Shown here one piece after another: positions 1 to 5,527 of a stretch of 7,538 bases of DNA. The notes under the pieces are model-generated. The model was given only the letters and a program-made list of their open reading frames with translations, had not been told where the DNA came from and searched no databases. The stretch spans positions 1 through 7,538 of the forward strand of contig JAEWEK010000011.1 in the NCBI GenBank assembly GCA_023389425.1, read 5' to 3'. Positions within the stretch are counted from its first letter, which is position 1; each line of letters begins with the position of its first letter. The translations under genes and the position numbers were made by a program. Source of the DNA: Pseudomonadota bacterium. GTDB lineage: Bacteria; Pseudomonadota; Gammaproteobacteria; Burkholderiales; Burkholderiaceae_D.

Positions 1-281
1 GTCTGGCCGCCCATGGTCGGCAGGATCGCGTCGGGGCGCTCCTTGTCGATGATCTTCTCGACCACCTTCCAGGTGATCGGCTCGATGTAGGTCACATCGG
101 CCATTTCCGGATCGGTCATGATGGTCGCCGGATTCGAGTTCACCAGGATGACCTTGTAGCCCTCTTCGCGCAGGGCCTTGCAAGCCTGGGCGCCGGAGTA
201 ATCGAATTCGCACGCCTGGCCGATGATGATCGGGCCGGCGCCGATGATCAGGATGCTTTTGATATCACTACGTTTTGGCAT
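1..281 (-). CDS. carB: Carbamoyl-phosphate synthase large subunit, N-terminal fragment
   Basis: The large, ammonia-dependent subunit makes carbamoyl phosphate from bicarbonate, two ATP and ammonia channelled from CarA, feeding pyrimidine and arginine synthesis in the cytoplasm. Only the first 93 codons are present; the gene runs off the low-coordinate edge. The visible protein starts MPKRSDIKSILIIGAGPIII, continues with GQACEFDYSGAQACKALREE and NSNPATIMTDPEMADVTYIE, and reaches LPTMGGQT at the edge. These are the near-invariant opening blocks of CarB (pre-ATP-grasp region of the carboxyphosphate half). The ATG at 281-279 comes one base after the carA stop, and a GGAG sequence inside the end of carA, 11 nt upstream, can serve as ribosome binding site, so the two subunits are probably translated coupled. 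Identity is essentially certain; integrity beyond residue 93 cannot be judged. Confidence 0.97.
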   Translation of the reverse strand, partial: MPKRSDIKSILIIGAGPIIIGQACEFDYSGAQACKALREEGYKVILVNSNPATIMTDPEMADVTYIEPITWKVVEKIIDKERPDAILPTMGGQ

Positions 282-282
282 G

Positions 283-1449
283 TTACTTTTTCTCCGCGGC
301 GGCTTGCATCAGGTTGATGAAGCGGTCAAACAGGTAGGCGACGTCGGTCGGACCGGGCGAGGCTTCCGGGTGGCCCTGGAAGCAGAAGGCCGGCTTGTCG
401 GTGCGGGCGAAACCCTGCAGCGAGCCGTCGAACAACGACACGTGGGTCACGCGGCAGTTGGCCGGCAGCGTCGTCGGGTCGACCGCGAAGCCGTGGTTCT
501 GCGAGGTGATCAGCACCTGCTTGCTGTCCAGGTCCTGCACCGGGTGGTTGGCGCCGTGGTGGCCGAACTTCATCTTGATGGTCTTGGCGCCGGCGGCGAG
601 ACCCATCAGCTGGTGGCCGAGGCAGATGCCGAACACCGGGATGCCCGATTCGACCAGTTCGCGCGTCGATTCGATCGCGTAGTCGCAGGCGGCCGGATCG
701 CCGGGGCCGTTGGCCAGGAAAATGCCGTCCGGGTGATACGCCATCGCCTCGGCGGCGCTGGTCTGGGCCGGCAGCACGGTGATGCGGCAGCCGCGGTCGG
801 CCAGCATGCGCAGGATGTTGTTCTTTACGCCGTAGTCGAAGGCGACCACGTGGAACTTGGGATTGGTTTGCTTGCCGTAGCCCTGGCCCAGCTTCCACTC
901 GGTCTGGGTGAATTCGTACGGAGCCTTGGTCGACACGACCTTGGCCAGGTCCATGCCGTCCAGGCCCGGGAAAGAGCGCGCCAGTTCCAGCGCCAGTTTC
1001 GGCTGCGGCTCGGCGCCTTGGGTGCTGACCAGGATGGCGCCGCTCTGCGCGCCTTTTTCACGCAGGATGCGGGTCAGCTTGCGGGTGTCGATGCCGGCAA
1101 TGGCAACCACGTTCTCTGCCTTCAGGTAGTCCGACAGCGATTGCGTGGAGCGGAAATTGGAGGCCAGCAGCGGCAGGTCGCGGATGATCAGGCCGGCCGC
1201 GTGGACCTTGGAGGCCTCGACGTCTTCCGGATTGACACCTGTGTTGCCGATGTGCGGATAAGTGAGGGTGACGATCTGGCGCGTGTAGCTTGGGTCGGTC
1301 AGGATTTCCTGGTATCCGGTCATGGCGGTGTTGAACACCACTTCACCGGTCGTATGGCCGGCGGCGCCAATGGAATAACCTTTGAAAATCGTACCGTCGG
1401 CGAGGGCCAGGATGGCGGGAACGGCTGAGCCAGAGAAAAACGGCGGCAA
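283..1449 (-). CDS. carA: Carbamoyl-phosphate synthase small (glutaminase) subunit
   Basis: CarA hydrolyses glutamine and passes ammonia to CarB. The 388-aa product is close to the usual length (E. coli about 382). The N-terminal small-subunit domain spans about residues 12-150, with TGEVVFNTAMTGYQEILTDP and the IAGIDTRKLTR block. The class I glutamine amidotransferase domain spans about 199-385. The nucleophile is Cys276 in FGICLGHQ, and the rest of the triad is His360 and Glu362 in QGHPEASPGP. The start is TTG at 1449-1447: no upstream in-frame ATG exists before a stop at 1464-1462, the first internal ATG is residue 43, and a GGGAG ribosome binding site sits 6 nt before the TTG. The few residues before AILALADGT resemble the N-terminal extension of related betaproteobacterial CarA proteins. 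A good promoter and a leader of about 140 nt lie upstream; carB follows after 1 nt. Confidence 0.97.
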   Translation of the reverse strand: MPPFFSGSAVPAILALADGTIFKGYSIGAAGHTTGEVVFNTAMTGYQEILTDPSYTRQIVTLTYPHIGNTGVNPEDVEASKVHAAGLIIRDLPLLASNFRSTQSLSDYLKAENVVAIAGIDTRKLTRILREKGAQSGAILVSTQGAEPQPKLALELARSFPGLDGMDLAKVVSTKAPYEFTQTEWKLGQGYGKQTNPKFHVVAFDYGVKNNILRMLADRGCRITVLPAQTSAAEAMAYHPDGIFLANGPGDPAACDYAIESTRELVESGIPVFGICLGHQLMGLAAGAKTIKMKFGHHGANHPVQDLDSKQVLITSQNHGFAVDPTTLPANCRVTHVSLFDGSLQGFARTDKPAFCFQGHPEASPGPTDVAYLFDRFINLMQAAAEKK

Positions 1450-1450
1450 G

Positions 1451-1472
1451 GGTAACTCCCGTTAAAGTTACC
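1451..1472 (-). promoter_or_regulatory. Hairpin over the carA ribosome binding site
   Basis: On the transcribed strand GGTAACT and AGTTACC form a perfect 7-bp stem around an 8-nt loop, TTAACGGG. The likely Shine-Dalgarno GGGAG is split between loop (GGG) and stem (AG), and the stem ends one base before the TTG start of carA. The structure is plain in the sequence. A role in limiting translation initiation is inference. Confidence 0.5.
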
Positions 1473-1598
1473 GCAGCGGCGCCAGGGACCGACATTCGCA
1501 GAGATATCCGTTTTATTTATCGCGGATCAGAATGTCATTCGATTTATGGCAGTGATATCGTCGCTACGGCGGGTGGTTTGGAATGGCTAAACCCCCAA

Positions 1599-1627
1599 AT
1601 TATAGCCCAACGATGGGTTGACGGCAA
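1599..1627 (-). promoter_or_regulatory. Sigma-70-type promoter of carAB
   Basis: On the minus strand a TTGCCG -35 box (1627-1622) is followed after exactly 17 nt by a perfect TATAAT -10 box (1604-1599). Transcription would begin near 1592, giving a carA leader of about 140 nt. This is the best promoter match in the window and is placed correctly for carAB. The leader has no convincing leader peptide: ATG ACA TTC is followed at once by a stop, and an ATG at 1495 is out of frame with carA and lacks a ribosome binding site. Confidence 0.65.
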
Positions 1628-1745
1628 TCGGGCGCCTATAAATCCGAGCAAGACCACCGCGCATACGCAATTCTACTTATGAACGCGGCTTTTTCGATTC
1701 ACAGATCCAATAACTGCAGAGTACCGACCAGCTTTTGCCGCTCAC
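1628..1745. other. Intergenic stretch without recognisable gene
   Basis: This is the part of the 445-nt glcG-carA gap between the carA promoter and the hairpin repeat. It is less GC-rich than the flanking genes. I see no supported ORF, tRNA or other RNA gene. It could hold upstream activator sites for carAB, but no operator could be recognised. Confidence 0.4.
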
Positions 1746-1775
1746 AAAAAGCGTCGTCCCCGCGAAGGCGGGGAC
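1746..1775 (-). terminator. Candidate intrinsic terminator after the GlcG-family gene
   Basis: On the minus strand GTCCCCGC and GCGGGGAC form an 8-bp GC-rich stem with a CTTC loop (1775-1756). Five bases (GACGC) and then TTTTT (1750-1746) follow. The T-run is short and set back, so efficiency is uncertain. The hairpin is one unit of the repeat pair at 1752-1854, and it lies between the end of the GlcG-family gene and the carA promoter, where a terminator is expected. Confidence 0.45.
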
Positions 1776-1854
1776 CCATGCTGAGTGTAAGTCAATTGCA
1801 AACGCAGCAGCGCCCGCAAACTCAATATGGATCCCCGCCTCCGCGGGGACGACG
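1752..1854. repeat. REP/BIME-like paired hairpin repeat, copy 1
   Basis: Two 34-nt arms, 1752-1785 and 1821-1854, are inverted copies of each other with 30 of 34 positions matching, separated by 35 nt. Each arm is itself a palindrome: GTCCCCGC-gaag-GCGGGGAC at 1756-1775 and TCCCCGC-ctcc-GCGGGGA at 1832-1849. Inverted pairs of small GC-rich palindromes in intergenic DNA are typical of REP/BIME-type elements, which in some bacteria are spread by RAYT transposases; no such gene is in the window. A related pair lies at 4735-4821. Confidence 0.75.
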
Positions 1855-1894
1855 TGCTGGCTAAGCTAATACCGGTGAAGACAGCTTCGGCGAA

Positions 1895-2308
1895 TTATCC
1901 CGCCAGCCCCAGCGCCGCGATACCCGCCTTTGCAATCTGCGCGTCTTCCGACGACTTCACGCCCGACACGCCCACAGCGCCCGCGCACTGGCCATCCACC
2001 ATCACCGGCACGCCGCCTTCGAGCATGCCCTCGATTGCCGGCGCCGACAGGAAGGACATGCGGCCGTTGTTGATCATGTCTTCGTAGACCTTGGACTCGC
2101 GCTTGCCCAGGGCCGCGGTGCGGGCCTTGGCTTCGGCGATGTGGGCCGACACCGGCGCCACGCCGTCCAGGCGCTGCAGCCACAGCGGATGGCCGCCGTC
2201 GTCGACGATCGAGATCACGACCTTCCAGTTGTTGCGGTTCGCTTCTTCTTCCGCGGCGGCAGCGATTTTCTTGACGTCGTCCAGGGTCAGTACCGGTTTC
2301 ATTTGCAT
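1895..2308 (-). CDS. GlcG/HbpS-family (DUF336) protein, possible heme binder
   Basis: The 137-aa protein belongs to the GlcG/HbpS family (Pfam Haem_degrading, formerly DUF336). Diagnostic blocks are VISIVDDGGHPLWLQRLDG (about residues 32-50), SAHIAEAKARTAALGKRES (about 54-72), and GGVPVMVDGQCAGAVGVSG (about 98-116). No signal peptide or membrane segment is visible, so it is probably cytoplasmic. The ATG at 2308 has AGGA 8 nt upstream; an internal ATG at 2302 is less well placed. It begins 22 nt after the patatin-like gene, so the two are probably co-transcribed. Some relatives bind heme, and E. coli glcG sits in the glycolate operon, but no glycolate-oxidase gene is nearby here. I therefore give the family and no symbol. 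The exact biochemical role is unknown. Confidence 0.85.
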   Translation of the reverse strand: MQMKPVLTLDDVKKIAAAAEEEANRNNWKVVISIVDDGGHPLWLQRLDGVAPVSAHIAEAKARTAALGKRESKVYEDMINNGRMSFLSAPAIEGMLEGGVPVMVDGQCAGAVGVSGVKSSEDAQIAKAGIAALGLAG

Positions 2309-2330
2309 GATTTCAATCCTTGTCTAGTGA

Positions 2331-3257
2331 TTATGATTGTTGTTTGGCCTTGATCTTGGCCTTAATTTGCGGCATTGCAGCAGCGGCCGCCTGCTCGCCG
2401 GCGAGGATCGCCAGGTTGCGGCCGTTGAAATCGCTGCTGCCCATCGTTCCCAGAGGCGGCGTGATGACCACGTCCGCATCCTTCAGTTCGAATTGGTTCA
2501 GGCGCTGGCCCATGATCGTGAAGGTCTGCATCAGCACGTCCAGGGAACTGGCCACCTTCTGCCCTTCCGTCGCGCTTGAGATATTGACCGCGATGATGAA
2601 GTCCGCGCCCATCTCCTTGGCAAACTTGACCGGTACCGGCGCCACCAGGCCGCCGTCGACATAAGTGCGTGTGCCGATCGTGACTGGCTGGAACACGCTC
2701 GGCACCGACGACGATGCCCGCACCGCCAGGCCGGTATTCCCTCGCCTGAACAGGATCGGCTCGCCGTTCTTGAGGTCGGTAGCGACGCAGCCGAAAGGGA
2801 TCTTTAACTTTTCCAGCGGCGTATTGTGGACCGCTTTGTTCACATAGGACTGCAGCGCCTCGCCCTTCAGCACGCCGGTCGACTTGCCGAAGAACGGCAT
2901 CGCCCAGTCGGAAATAGTCGCCTCGTCCATCTCCAGCGCGATCTTCTGCAGCTGGAAGCCATTGTAGCCATAAGCGTACATGGCGCCGACCACCGAGCCG
3001 GCACTGGTGCCGACCACGATGTCAGGCACGATGCCCTGCGCCTCCAGCGCCTTGATCACGCCGATATGGGCGAATCCGCGCGCCGCACCACCGCCGAGGG
3101 CGAGTGCGATGCGCAGCTTGCGTGGCGGCACAACCGGGGTCGGAACAGGCTCGGCCACGGTGACGGGAGGAATCTTTGGTTCGCTACCGCAGGCGGTCAG
3201 CACCAGGCCTGACAGCGCTACGAGGGCTTGACGTCGTGAAAACATAACAGTGGGCAT
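2331..3257 (-). CDS. Patatin-like phospholipase (RssA/NTE type), predicted lipoprotein
   Basis: This is a patatin-fold serine hydrolase with a Ser-Asp dyad. With the ATG at 3257 it has 308 residues. The glycine-rich oxyanion loop GGGAARGFAHIG is at about 55-66, nucleophile Ser85 in GTSAG, and the catalytic Asp201 in the YVDGGL motif. The overall layout resembles E. coli RssA and bacterial NTE-type patatins, so phospholipid or lysophospholipid hydrolysis is likely but the substrate is unproven. The N-terminus has SRRQALVALSGLVL followed by lipobox LTAC (Cys23). The paired arginines suggest Tat-type or strongly charged Sec export, with lipid attachment at the cysteine. A proline-rich linker (about 30-46) leads to the enzyme domain. 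The start is uncertain: TTG 3266, ATG 3257 and ATG 3245 are all in frame and none has a clear ribosome binding site; all keep the signal. It lies 132 nt downstream of phoR. Confidence 0.88.
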   Translation of the reverse strand: MPTVMFSRRQALVALSGLVLTACGSEPKIPPVTVAEPVPTPVVPPRKLRIALALGGGAARGFAHIGVIKALEAQGIVPDIVVGTSAGSVVGAMYAYGYNGFQLQKIALEMDEATISDWAMPFFGKSTGVLKGEALQSYVNKAVHNTPLEKLKIPFGCVATDLKNGEPILFRRGNTGLAVRASSSVPSVFQPVTIGTRTYVDGGLVAPVPVKFAKEMGADFIIAVNISSATEGQKVASSLDVLMQTFTIMGQRLNQFELKDADVVITPPLGTMGSSDFNGRNLAILAGEQAAAAAMPQIKAKIKAKQQS

Positions 3258-3264
3258 TAAGTGC

Positions 3265-3299
3265 AATCGGGCATTGTACCCCTTTCACACCGCCCGATT
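3265..3299. repeat. Inverted repeat upstream of the patatin-like gene
   Basis: AATCGGGC (3265-3272) and GCCCGATT (3292-3299) are perfect 8-bp inverted arms separated by 19 nt. Between them, on the minus strand, lies TACAAT (3278-3273), a -10-like hexamer without a convincing -35. The repeat could be an operator or an mRNA hairpin near the start codon. No T-run follows on either strand, so it is not an intrinsic terminator. Confidence 0.4.
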
Positions 3300-3335
3300 A
3301 TTTCTCAGGACTTAAAGCTGCATGCACTCAAGCAT

Positions 3336-3364
3336 ATTGAATCGACTTGCTACAAGGATGACAA
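3336..3364 (-). promoter_or_regulatory. Possible promoter for the patatin-glcG pair
   Basis: On the minus strand TTGTCA (3364-3359, five of six matches to the -35 consensus) is followed after 17 nt by TTCAAT (3341-3336, four of six matches to -10). The placement between phoR and the patatin-like gene is suitable, and no terminator is visible after phoR, so read-through from the pho genes is an alternative. This is a weak call on sequence match alone. Confidence 0.3.
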
Positions 3365-3389
3365 TCCGGCAACCCTGCGTTAGCAATCG

Positions 3390-4682
3390 TCAGCCCGGCA
3401 GCGAAGTATTCGGCAGGATGGCGATGAAAGTACTGCCCTTGCCGGCCTCGGACTCGATCTTGAGGCGGCCGCCGTGTCGGAGCAGCACGTGCTTGACGAT
3501 CGCCAGTCCCAGCCCGGTGCCCTGGGTCTCGCGCGAACGGCTCTTGTCCACCCGGTAGAAGCGCTCGGTCAGGCGCACGATGTGCTGCGGGTCGATGCCG
3601 ATGCCGCTGTCCTTCACCGAGAAGCGCAGGTCGTCCGGCCCGCGCTCCCACGACAGCGTGATGCTGCCGCCGTTCGGCGAGTAGCGCACCGCGTTCGACG
3701 CCAGGTTGGCGAAGGCGCTGCGCAGTTCCTCGGGGCTGCCCATCACGTCCGGGCCGTCGACGTGCACGCTAATCTGGTGGCGGCCGCCCGACAGCGCCCT
3801 CGCCTCCTGCGCCACCGATTCCACCATCCGCGCCACGTCCACATGTTCGCGCTTGAGCGGATACTCGTCCGACTCCAGCCGCGACAGGGTCAGCATGTCC
3901 TCGATCAGCCTCTGCATGCGGTTGGCCTGCTCGGTCATGAGGTTCAGGTGCGCTGAACGGGTTTCGGCGTCGATGTCCGGATCGGCGAGCGCGATCTCGA
4001 GGAAGCCGACGATCACCGTCAGCGGCGTGCGCAATTCGTGCGAGGCGTTGGCGATGAAGTCGCGGCGCATCGCTTCCACGCGTTCGCCTTCGGTGGCATC
4101 GTGCGACACCAGGATCTGGCGCCGGTTCTCGAAGGGGATGATCTGCACCTGCAGCTTGCGGCCGCGGAAGTGCAGCGTCAGCGGCTGGTCGAAGCGACCG
4201 AGGATGATGTAGTCGATGAATTCCGGCTGGCGCACCAGGTTGGTGACGCGGCGGCCCTGGTCGCGTTCCAGCGTCAGGCCCAGGTGCTTGCCGGCGGCCG
4301 GGTTGCACCATTCGAGCTGCAGCACGTCGTCCATGATGGCGACGCCTTCGGGCAGCATCTGCATCGCCTGGCGGAAGCGCGCCAGCCATTCGGCCAGGTC
4401 GGCCTGGTTGCGTTCGTCGTCACGGCGGATGCGGTACAGGCGGGCGAAGACTTCCGTCCACGAGCCCCAGCCGTCGGGCAGCGTGGTGCTGCGCGGGTCG
4501 GCCAGCCACTCGTCGAGCTTGGACAGGTAGAACAGCTGGGCCACCAGCATGCCCAGCACGATGAGCAGCGCCAGCAGCAGCGCCTGGACCGGACCGGCCA
4601 TCCACCAGACCACGCCGGCCGCAAGGAACACCAGGACCAGGCGCAGGAGCGCTGGAACCCAGAACAGCAGTTTTGGATTCAT
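3390..4682 (-). CDS. phoR: Phosphate regulon sensor histidine kinase PhoR
   Basis: PhoR is the inner-membrane kinase that phosphorylates PhoB when phosphate is scarce, under inhibition by the Pst transporter and PhoU. The 430-aa length matches E. coli PhoR (431). Two closely spaced hydrophobic segments (about 8-28 and 31-53) have almost no periplasmic loop, as expected of PhoR. A basic linker and a PAS domain (about 98-195) follow. The phosphoacceptor is His215 in ANASHELRTPLT. The ATP-binding domain has the N box around Asn326/Asn330, G1 DSGIGI (358-363), the LTERFYRVDKSRSR block typical of PhoR, and G2 GTGLGLAI. All catalytic motifs are intact. The ATG at 4682 lacks a strong ribosome binding site, and the gene is separated from phoB by 152 nt holding a hairpin repeat, so PhoR may be made at a lower level than PhoB (inference). 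Confidence 0.96.
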   Translation of the reverse strand: MNPKLLFWVPALLRLVLVFLAAGVVWWMAGPVQALLLALLIVLGMLVAQLFYLSKLDEWLADPRSTTLPDGWGSWTEVFARLYRIRRDDERNQADLAEWLARFRQAMQMLPEGVAIMDDVLQLEWCNPAAGKHLGLTLERDQGRRVTNLVRQPEFIDYIILGRFDQPLTLHFRGRKLQVQIIPFENRRQILVSHDATEGERVEAMRRDFIANASHELRTPLTVIVGFLEIALADPDIDAETRSAHLNLMTEQANRMQRLIEDMLTLSRLESDEYPLKREHVDVARMVESVAQEARALSGGRHQISVHVDGPDVMGSPEELRSAFANLASNAVRYSPNGGSITLSWERGPDDLRFSVKDSGIGIDPQHIVRLTERFYRVDKSRSRETQGTGLGLAIVKHVLLRHGGRLKIESEAGKGSTFIAILPNTSLPG

Positions 4683-4734
4683 CGAGAAGCTTTTAGTTAT
4701 ATCGCGCTGCCACCACCACCCGCGCCGCTTGAAC

Positions 4735-4821
4735 CGTCATTCCCGCGGAAGCGGGAATCCCATTCTGCGTGCACCGCGACGACGCTAACAACATGGGATT
4801 CCCGCTTTCGCGGGAACGACG
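4735..4821. repeat. REP/BIME-like paired hairpin repeat, copy 2, between phoB and phoR
   Basis: Arms of 29 nt at 4735-4763 and 4793-4821 are inverted copies matching at 27 of 29 positions, with a 29-nt spacer. Each arm is a palindrome: ATTCCCGC-ggaa-GCGGGAAT at 4739-4758 and TTCCCGC-tttc-GCGGGAA at 4799-4816. It shares the core pattern of the pair at 1752-1854, including the flanking GTCRT and CCAT. It starts 13 nt past the phoB stop codon. No T-run follows on the minus strand, so it is not an obvious intrinsic terminator; it may stabilise the upstream mRNA end. Confidence 0.75.
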
Positions 4822-4834
4822 TTCTCCAAATGGT

Positions 4835-5527
4835 TCAGTTTCGTTTTTCCGACAGCATATACCCAACACTGCGCACCGTGCGGATCAGCGCATCGGCCGG
4901 CCCCAGCGCCTTGCGCAGGCGCCCGACGTGCACATCCACCGTGCGCTCCTCGATAACGGCGTGGTCGCCCCACACCTTGTCGAGCAGCTGGGCGCGCGAA
5001 AACACCCGCTCGCGATGCGCCATCAGGTATTTGAGCAGCTTGTACTCCGCATTGCCGATGTCGATCTGCTTGCCGTTCACCTGCACCGTGCAGCTGCCCG
5101 GATCGAGCAGGATCGGCCCGGCTTCCAAAGGCGCGTCGGCCGTGTGCGGGCTCTTGCGCCGCAGCAGCGCACGCGAGCGCGCCAGCAGCTCGCGCGGCGA
5201 AAACGGCTTGGTGACGTAATCGTCGGCGCCGGTTTCCAGCCCCGCGACCTTGTCCTCTTCCATGCTCTTCGCGGTCAGCATGATGACCGGGATGTCCTTG
5301 AAGTCGCGGTCGGCGCGGATGCGGCCCAGCAGGCGCAGCCCGCTCTGATCCGGCAACATCCAGTCGAGCAGCAGCAGGTCCGGACGGCGCTGGGTGATCG
5401 CCTCCCAGGCGCTGGCGACGTCGCCGGCGTGAACCAGTTCCCAGCCGGCTTCGCGCAGCGAATACTTCACCAGCTCGACGATCGCCGGCTCGTCCTCGAC
5501 CATCAGGACCCGGGTCGCGTCAGCCAT
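4835..5527 (-). CDS. phoB: Phosphate regulon response regulator PhoB
   Basis: PhoB is an OmpR-family transcription factor that, once phosphorylated by PhoR, binds pho boxes and activates phosphate-starvation genes. The 230-aa product matches the family length (E. coli 229). The receiver domain (about 5-120) has the acidic pair Glu11/Asp12, phosphoacceptor Asp55 in LLLLDWMLPDQSG, Thr85 and Lys107 in VTKPFSPREL. The winged-helix DNA-binding domain (about 135-228) carries EYKLLKYLMAHRERVFSRAQ, the recognition-helix region RTVDVHVGRLRKAL, and the wing IRTVRSVGYM. Its ATG overlaps the end of phoU by 8 nt (ATGGCTGA), indicating translational coupling; only a weak AGG stands 5 nt upstream. The motif set and the pstB-phoU context make PhoB secure over other OmpR-type regulators. 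Confidence 0.97.
   Translation of the reverse strand: MADATRVLMVEDEPAIVELVKYSLREAGWELVHAGDVASAWEAITQRRPDLLLLDWMLPDQSGLRLLGRIRADRDFKDIPVIMLTAKSMEEDKVAGLETGADDYVTKPFSPRELLARSRALLRRKSPHTADAPLEAGPILLDPGSCTVQVNGKQIDIGNAEYKLLKYLMAHRERVFSRAQLLDKVWGDHAVIEERTVDVHVGRLRKALGPADALIRTVRSVGYMLSEKRN

Noticed and set aside
223..1428. Long plus-strand open frame of about 400 codons opposite carA
   Set aside because: It is the antisense shadow of carA, whose conserved catalytic motifs are unambiguous. The plus-strand translation has a biased, low-information composition (rich in R, G, A, V, H, Q) and no recognisable domain. Long antisense frames are expected in GC-rich genes.
1493..1495. Leader peptide beginning at the ATG at 1495 in the carA leader
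   Set aside because: It has no ribosome binding site, is out of frame with carA, and runs far into the carA coding region without an attenuator-like arrangement.
1618..1640. Plus-strand TTGACG and TATAAA near the carA promoter
   Set aside because: The spacer is only 13 nt, too short for a sigma-70 promoter, and no plus-strand gene follows.
1751..1854. CRISPR array or insertion-sequence ends
   Set aside because: The repeats are inverted pairs, not regularly spaced direct repeats, and no transposase or target-site duplication is present. A REP/BIME-like element fits better.
1679..1864. Small plus-strand frame in the glcG-carA gap
   Set aside because: Much of it is the translated hairpin repeat. 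No ribosome binding site or conserved pattern was seen.
3347..3364. Possible pho box on the minus strand before the patatin-like gene
   Set aside because: TTGTCAT matches six of seven positions of a half site, but the second half at the proper spacing matches only three of seven. It more simply reads as part of a weak -35 box.
4696..4701. TATAAC -10-like hexamer just upstream of phoR
   Set aside because: No acceptable -35 sequence at 16-18 nt, since the region is GC-rich. It could still be a weak promoter, but there is not enough to call it.
4038..5219. Long plus-strand open frames opposite phoR and phoB (also 4769-5707 and 5526-6218)
   Set aside because: They run across the repeat pair and through parts of two unrelated genes, have no domain signal, and mirror confident minus-strand genes.
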